From Microscillaceae bacterium (GTDB taxonomy: Bacteria; Bacteroidota; Bacteroidia; Cytophagales; Microscillaceae): 64,000 nucleotides of DNA. Shown here one piece after another: positions 61,739 through 64,000 of the stretch; position 1 is the first letter of the stretch, and each line of letters opens with the position of its first letter. Position numbers and translations under genes: made by a program. Location of the stretch: contig DMXI01000517.1 in assembly GCA_003483885.1 (NCBI GenBank), forward strand, positions 1 through 64,000, in the 5' to 3' direction. Under the pieces are notes generated by a model. It saw only the letters and a program-made list of their open reading frames with translations, did no database searches and had not been told where the DNA came from.

Positions 61739-62386
61739 ATGAAAAAATACACTAAGTTATTCATTCTACTCATTGGTTTGGCAGGGTTCATTACTTCGTC
61801 GGCTTATGCCCAAAAAGAAAAGCCCAAACCTTTTGAGTACGCCAAGCTTTTTACCGAAAAGGAAATCAAAAAACAAAGGATTTATACCCACCTTGGGGCC
61901 AGTACTATTAGAAAATACAAAGAAGTTTATAAGCTCATGCTTAGGAGCTCGGGAGGAATTCATGGAAAGGTAGATGAGGTGCCTGTTTTTGTAGATACGC
62001 TAAAAAACTTACAATACTTGTATGTAAAAAATGAGGCTTTGACCGATTTACCCTCTGCCCTAAAAGTTTGCAAAAACATGCAGTTTTTACACATTAGTGG
62101 CAATAGATTTAAGGATATTCCAGAAGTGGTCTTTACTTTTAAGCATCTAAAATTATTGGATTTGAGAGCCAATCGTTTTACCGAAATTACCGCTCAAATT
62201 GGTGAGCTTTCAGAGCTGGAATATTTGTACGTTGGAGCCAATCCAAACTTAAAAATACTATACCTGGATGCTATGAAAAAGCTTACCAAGTTACGGTTTT
62301 TAGACTTACGTGGCACCGATATTCCACTAAAACAAGCCAAAGCGATTCAAAAGTTACTACCCAATTGTAAAGTATCTCACGACTAG
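61739..62386 (+). CDS. Secreted leucine-rich repeat protein
   Basis: 215 aa with signal peptide (about 1-24, TSSAYAQ). After a short charged region it holds about five LRRs (LKNLQYLYVKNEALTDLPSA, MQFLHISGNRFKDIPE, LKLLDLRANRFTEI, LEYLYVGANPNLKIL, LRFLDLRGTDIPLK). Probably periplasmic or surface protein-protein contact. The stop codon TAG (62384-62386) lies within the left inverted repeat of the family-3 element, so the last codon borders inserted DNA. Confidence 0.85.
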   Translation: MKKYTKLFILLIGLAGFITSSAYAQKEKPKPFEYAKLFTEKEIKKQRIYTHLGASTIRKYKEVYKLMLRSSGGIHGKVDEVPVFVDTLKNLQYLYVKNEALTDLPSALKVCKNMQFLHISGNRFKDIPEVVFTFKHLKLLDLRANRFTEITAQIGELSELEYLYVGANPNLKILYLDAMKKLTKLRFLDLRGTDIPLKQAKAIQKLLPNCKVSHD

Positions 62387-62550
62387 TACTCTGGGAGCTA
62401 AGTAAATGATACATTAATTCGGGTTTATTTTGTTCTTTGACGATCTTCAAAAATTGAGCATAGCCATAGCTACGCGATATTTTTTAAGAGAAGCCAGAGG
62501 GCAAAAGAAGCCGAAGAGTGTAGTAGGTATTTAGTTTCCGGAGTACTAGT
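62382..62550. mobile_element. MITE-like element, family 3
   Basis: 169 bp with terminal inverted repeats ACTAGTACTCTGGGAGCTAA and (reverse of right end) ACTAGTACTCCGGAAACTAA. The interior TTGAGCATAGCCATAGCTAC, with a following ATATTTTTTAAGAGAAG, aligns with the interior of family 2 around the TAGC/GCTA mini-hairpin. No target duplication recognised. The left repeat contributes the stop codon of the LRR gene. Confidence 0.75.
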
Positions 62551-62578
62551 TTCAGGTCTCAACAGACACTATAAAAAT

Positions 62579-62620
62579 AAAATACCGACTATGAAAATCA
62601 CTTTCCATAGTCGGTATTTA
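62579..62620. terminator. Terminator between the family-3 element and the GDPD gene
   Basis: Perfect AAATACCGACTATG / CATAGTCGGTATTT stem with a 12-base AT-rich loop, 17 bases beyond the GDPD stop. Works for the leftward gene and possibly for the LRR gene. Confidence 0.75.
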
Positions 62621-62636
62621 TATATCTACCAATACA

Positions 62637-63608
62637 TTATTTCTTAAAATACTTTGTCTTACTACTTTTAGCAGGCGATGCCAACTTTACAGCCTCATAA
62701 GCAGCTTCGGGCTCATCTGTAGCTAAGATATCCCCACCAAAATCGGTGAGTATTTTCTTGAAAACCTTGATATTTTGCTTTCCAGCTCGGTCAATGCTAC
62801 GCATAGTACCTACCGTAGCATACATTTTAAGTTTGTGCAACATTGCTATCAAGCCACGCTTGATTTTTAGACGATATTCACCACTTTCTTTTTTTTCGTA
62901 ACGTCCTACCCCAGCAAAACACATCACTTGTCGTAACGGTATCCCCGATTTCTTCAAAGCGTCTACATCGGCCTCATTGCGTACCGATACCGACAGCATG
63001 AGTTTAGGTGCTAACTTATGAAACTTGAGGGCATCCTTCAGGTTATACACAATAATGGCCACATAGCTTTGACTACGCGTTTCACGAATGGCATCCACTA
63101 CCAATTTTGCACTAACCCCTCTTTTGATATCCAGGGTTAAAATAGTTTTGCCTTTAGTCCATTCCAACACTTCTTTGAAAGTAGGAATTTTGTAAGAGGT
63201 CAGATTACCCGCATTGTCTTTCAATCGAAGGTTTTTCAGGTCTGCCCAAGTTTTTTCAGATACACGTCCCTCCCCATTGGTGGTTCGGTTCAACGTTCGG
63301 TCGTGCATCATTACTAGGCGATTATCACGGGTTTGTCTCACGTCGCATTCTATCAATGCTGGGTGCTTGCGAAGCACCTGCTCAAAAGTAGCAATACAGT
63401 TCTCTGGATATCCTTTAGTGGGTCCTCCCCTATGAGCGCTGATCATTGGGATGCGATCAGGAGTACGCTCAAAAAAACGATATAGGTGTTTAGTATTCTT
63501 TATTTTGATGTAGTGTTGGGCACTGGCTTGCGTCAATACCCCCAGCCATAAAACTGCGGTCAGGTACACTACTGGTAAATAGGCTTTATAAAATGTTCTT
63601 TTTGTCAT
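62637..63608 (-). CDS. Exported glycerophosphodiester phosphodiesterase family protein
   Basis: 323 aa with an N-terminal signal/anchor (about 11-30). GDPD domain: MISAHRGGPTKGYPENCIAT (catalytic His with Arg), LIECDVRQTRDNRLVMMHD (Glu, Asp metal ligands and His), TLNRTTNGEGRVSE, ILTLDIKRGV, then LAPKLMLSVSVRNE and FGGDILATDEPEAAYE. The complete active-site set suggests hydrolysis of glycerophosphodiesters in the periplasm for glycerol-3-phosphate supply. Monocistronic. Confidence 0.93.
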   Translation of the reverse strand: MTKRTFYKAYLPVVYLTAVLWLGVLTQASAQHYIKIKNTKHLYRFFERTPDRIPMISAHRGGPTKGYPENCIATFEQVLRKHPALIECDVRQTRDNRLVMMHDRTLNRTTNGEGRVSEKTWADLKNLRLKDNAGNLTSYKIPTFKEVLEWTKGKTILTLDIKRGVSAKLVVDAIRETRSQSYVAIIVYNLKDALKFHKLAPKLMLSVSVRNEADVDALKKSGIPLRQVMCFAGVGRYEKKESGEYRLKIKRGLIAMLHKLKMYATVGTMRSIDRAGKQNIKVFKKILTDFGGDILATDEPEAAYEAVKLASPAKSSKTKYFKK

Positions 63609-63716
63609 GGCAATGAATTTAATAAAAAACCAAATTACGCACAGGGTAGTTTAGCAGGGTAGTTTCAAGGTATTATTTTTTTGTAAACTTTGTTTATGAG
63701 CATATACCGCCCGCAA

Positions 63717-63748
63717 TTTGGTTATCACCTTAAACTTGCAGAACTTTG
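63717..63748 (+). promoter_or_regulatory. Bacteroidota-type promoter of rlmN
   Basis: TTTG (63717-63720), 20-base spacer, GAACTTTG (63741-63748; one mismatch to TAnnTTTG), with the ATG at 63823 leaving a leader of about 65 bases. Confidence 0.45.
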
Positions 63749-63822
63749 CATTTTGTAAAGATCAGGAATTAGTCAGATAACCTCAGCGACAATTCTTATT
63801 TAAACATTTAAAGACACTACCA

Positions 63823-64000
63823 ATGGCAACAGTTAGCCAAAAACAAGATATAAGAAAATTATCTCTGGAAGACATTACCCGCTTTTTAGAAAGTAAAGGA
63901 GAGAAGGCTTTTCGAGCCAAGCAAATTTATGCCTGGCTCTGGCAAAAATCAGCACATAGTTTCGAGGCCATGACAAACTTATCGCTTTCGTTGCGCCAAA
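63823..64000 (+). CDS. rlmN: Dual-specificity rRNA/tRNA adenine-C2 methyltransferase RlmN (5' part)
   Basis: The first 59 codons only; the window ends inside the gene. MATVSQKQDIRKLSLEDITR leads into FLESKGEKAFRAKQIYAWLW and SFEAMTNLSLSLRQ, the N-terminal accessory domain of RlmN. The radical-SAM Cys motif and the catalytic Cys residues lie beyond the window. RlmN methylates A2503 of 23S rRNA and A37 of some tRNAs. Confidence 0.9.
   Translation, partial: MATVSQKQDIRKLSLEDITRFLESKGEKAFRAKQIYAWLWQKSAHSFEAMTNLSLSLRQ

Overview
The window looks like a chromosomal segment of a marine-type Bacteroidota, most likely in the Cytophagales (a Microscilla-like bacterium is my best guess, from gene flavour only). 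The reasons are: a C-terminal type IX secretion sorting domain on a surface protein, TAnnTTTG-type promoters, the late division cluster murC-ftsQ-ftsA-ftsZ, the folP/cdaA neighbourhood, a NagZ-like/beta-lactamase fusion, many short secreted lipoproteins, and about 40% G+C. I see no tRNA, rRNA, prophage, full insertion sequence or CRISPR array. The window holds about 57 genes and ends inside rlmN.

Layout. 0-6.3 kb: a periplasmic-binding-domain histidine kinase, rarA, a lipocalin-like protein, an OmpA-type protein and a STAS-like protein. 6.6-13.3 kb: lepA, ytxH-like, two rhomboid proteases and mutL. 13.6-19.9 kb: a glycosidase-3/beta-lactamase fusion, an S23-type four-helix protein, an M20 amidohydrolase and an ARPP-1 protein. 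20.3-26.2 kb: a solitary cas6, a large PAS/GAF hybrid-input kinase with its response regulator, a secreted protein and a DUF2306 protein. 26.4-31.8 kb: ftsZ, ftsA, ftsQ, murC, all on the minus strand. 32-39.5 kb: two more STAS-like paralogs, M23 and M28 lipoproteins, an operon of three paralogous secreted proteins and an acetyltransferase. 39.7-49.7 kb: an eroded sigma factor beside an anti-sigma-like protein, an EEP hydrolase, a lipid-anchored methyltransferase, a nucleotidyltransferase-like glycosyltransferase, a DUF547 protein, a Cys-rich DUF5685 protein and a frameshifted gene. 49.8-55 kb: a second periplasmic binding protein, aroK, cdaA, folP and a DoxX-like protein. 55-64 kb: LRR-type proteins, a solitary oppB, a BspA/DUF285 surface protein, threonine aldolase, a glycerophosphodiesterase and the start of rlmN.

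How genes work together. The division block (MurC, FtsQ, FtsA, FtsZ) builds and places the septum. FolP, a small hypothetical, CdaA and AroK are transcribed in series and join folate, c-di-AMP and chorismate metabolism. The large kinase and the CheY-like regulator overlap by 8 bases and are a phosphorelay pair. The three paralogs at 35.8-38.5 kb look translationally coupled.

The most unusual content is non-coding. At least two, probably three, families of short inverted-repeat elements (MITE-like, 102-199 bp) are scattered through the window. One family has 18-bp ends and 9-bp target duplications, and each of its copies sits exactly at a stop codon, including that of cas6. A second family sits 14-32 bp upstream of start codons. 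Other points worth a look are the array-less but catalytically plausible Cas6, a 16-bp tandem duplication that splits one gene, an ECF sigma gene with in-frame stops before a vestigial region 4, and a 21-cysteine tail on a DUF5685 protein.
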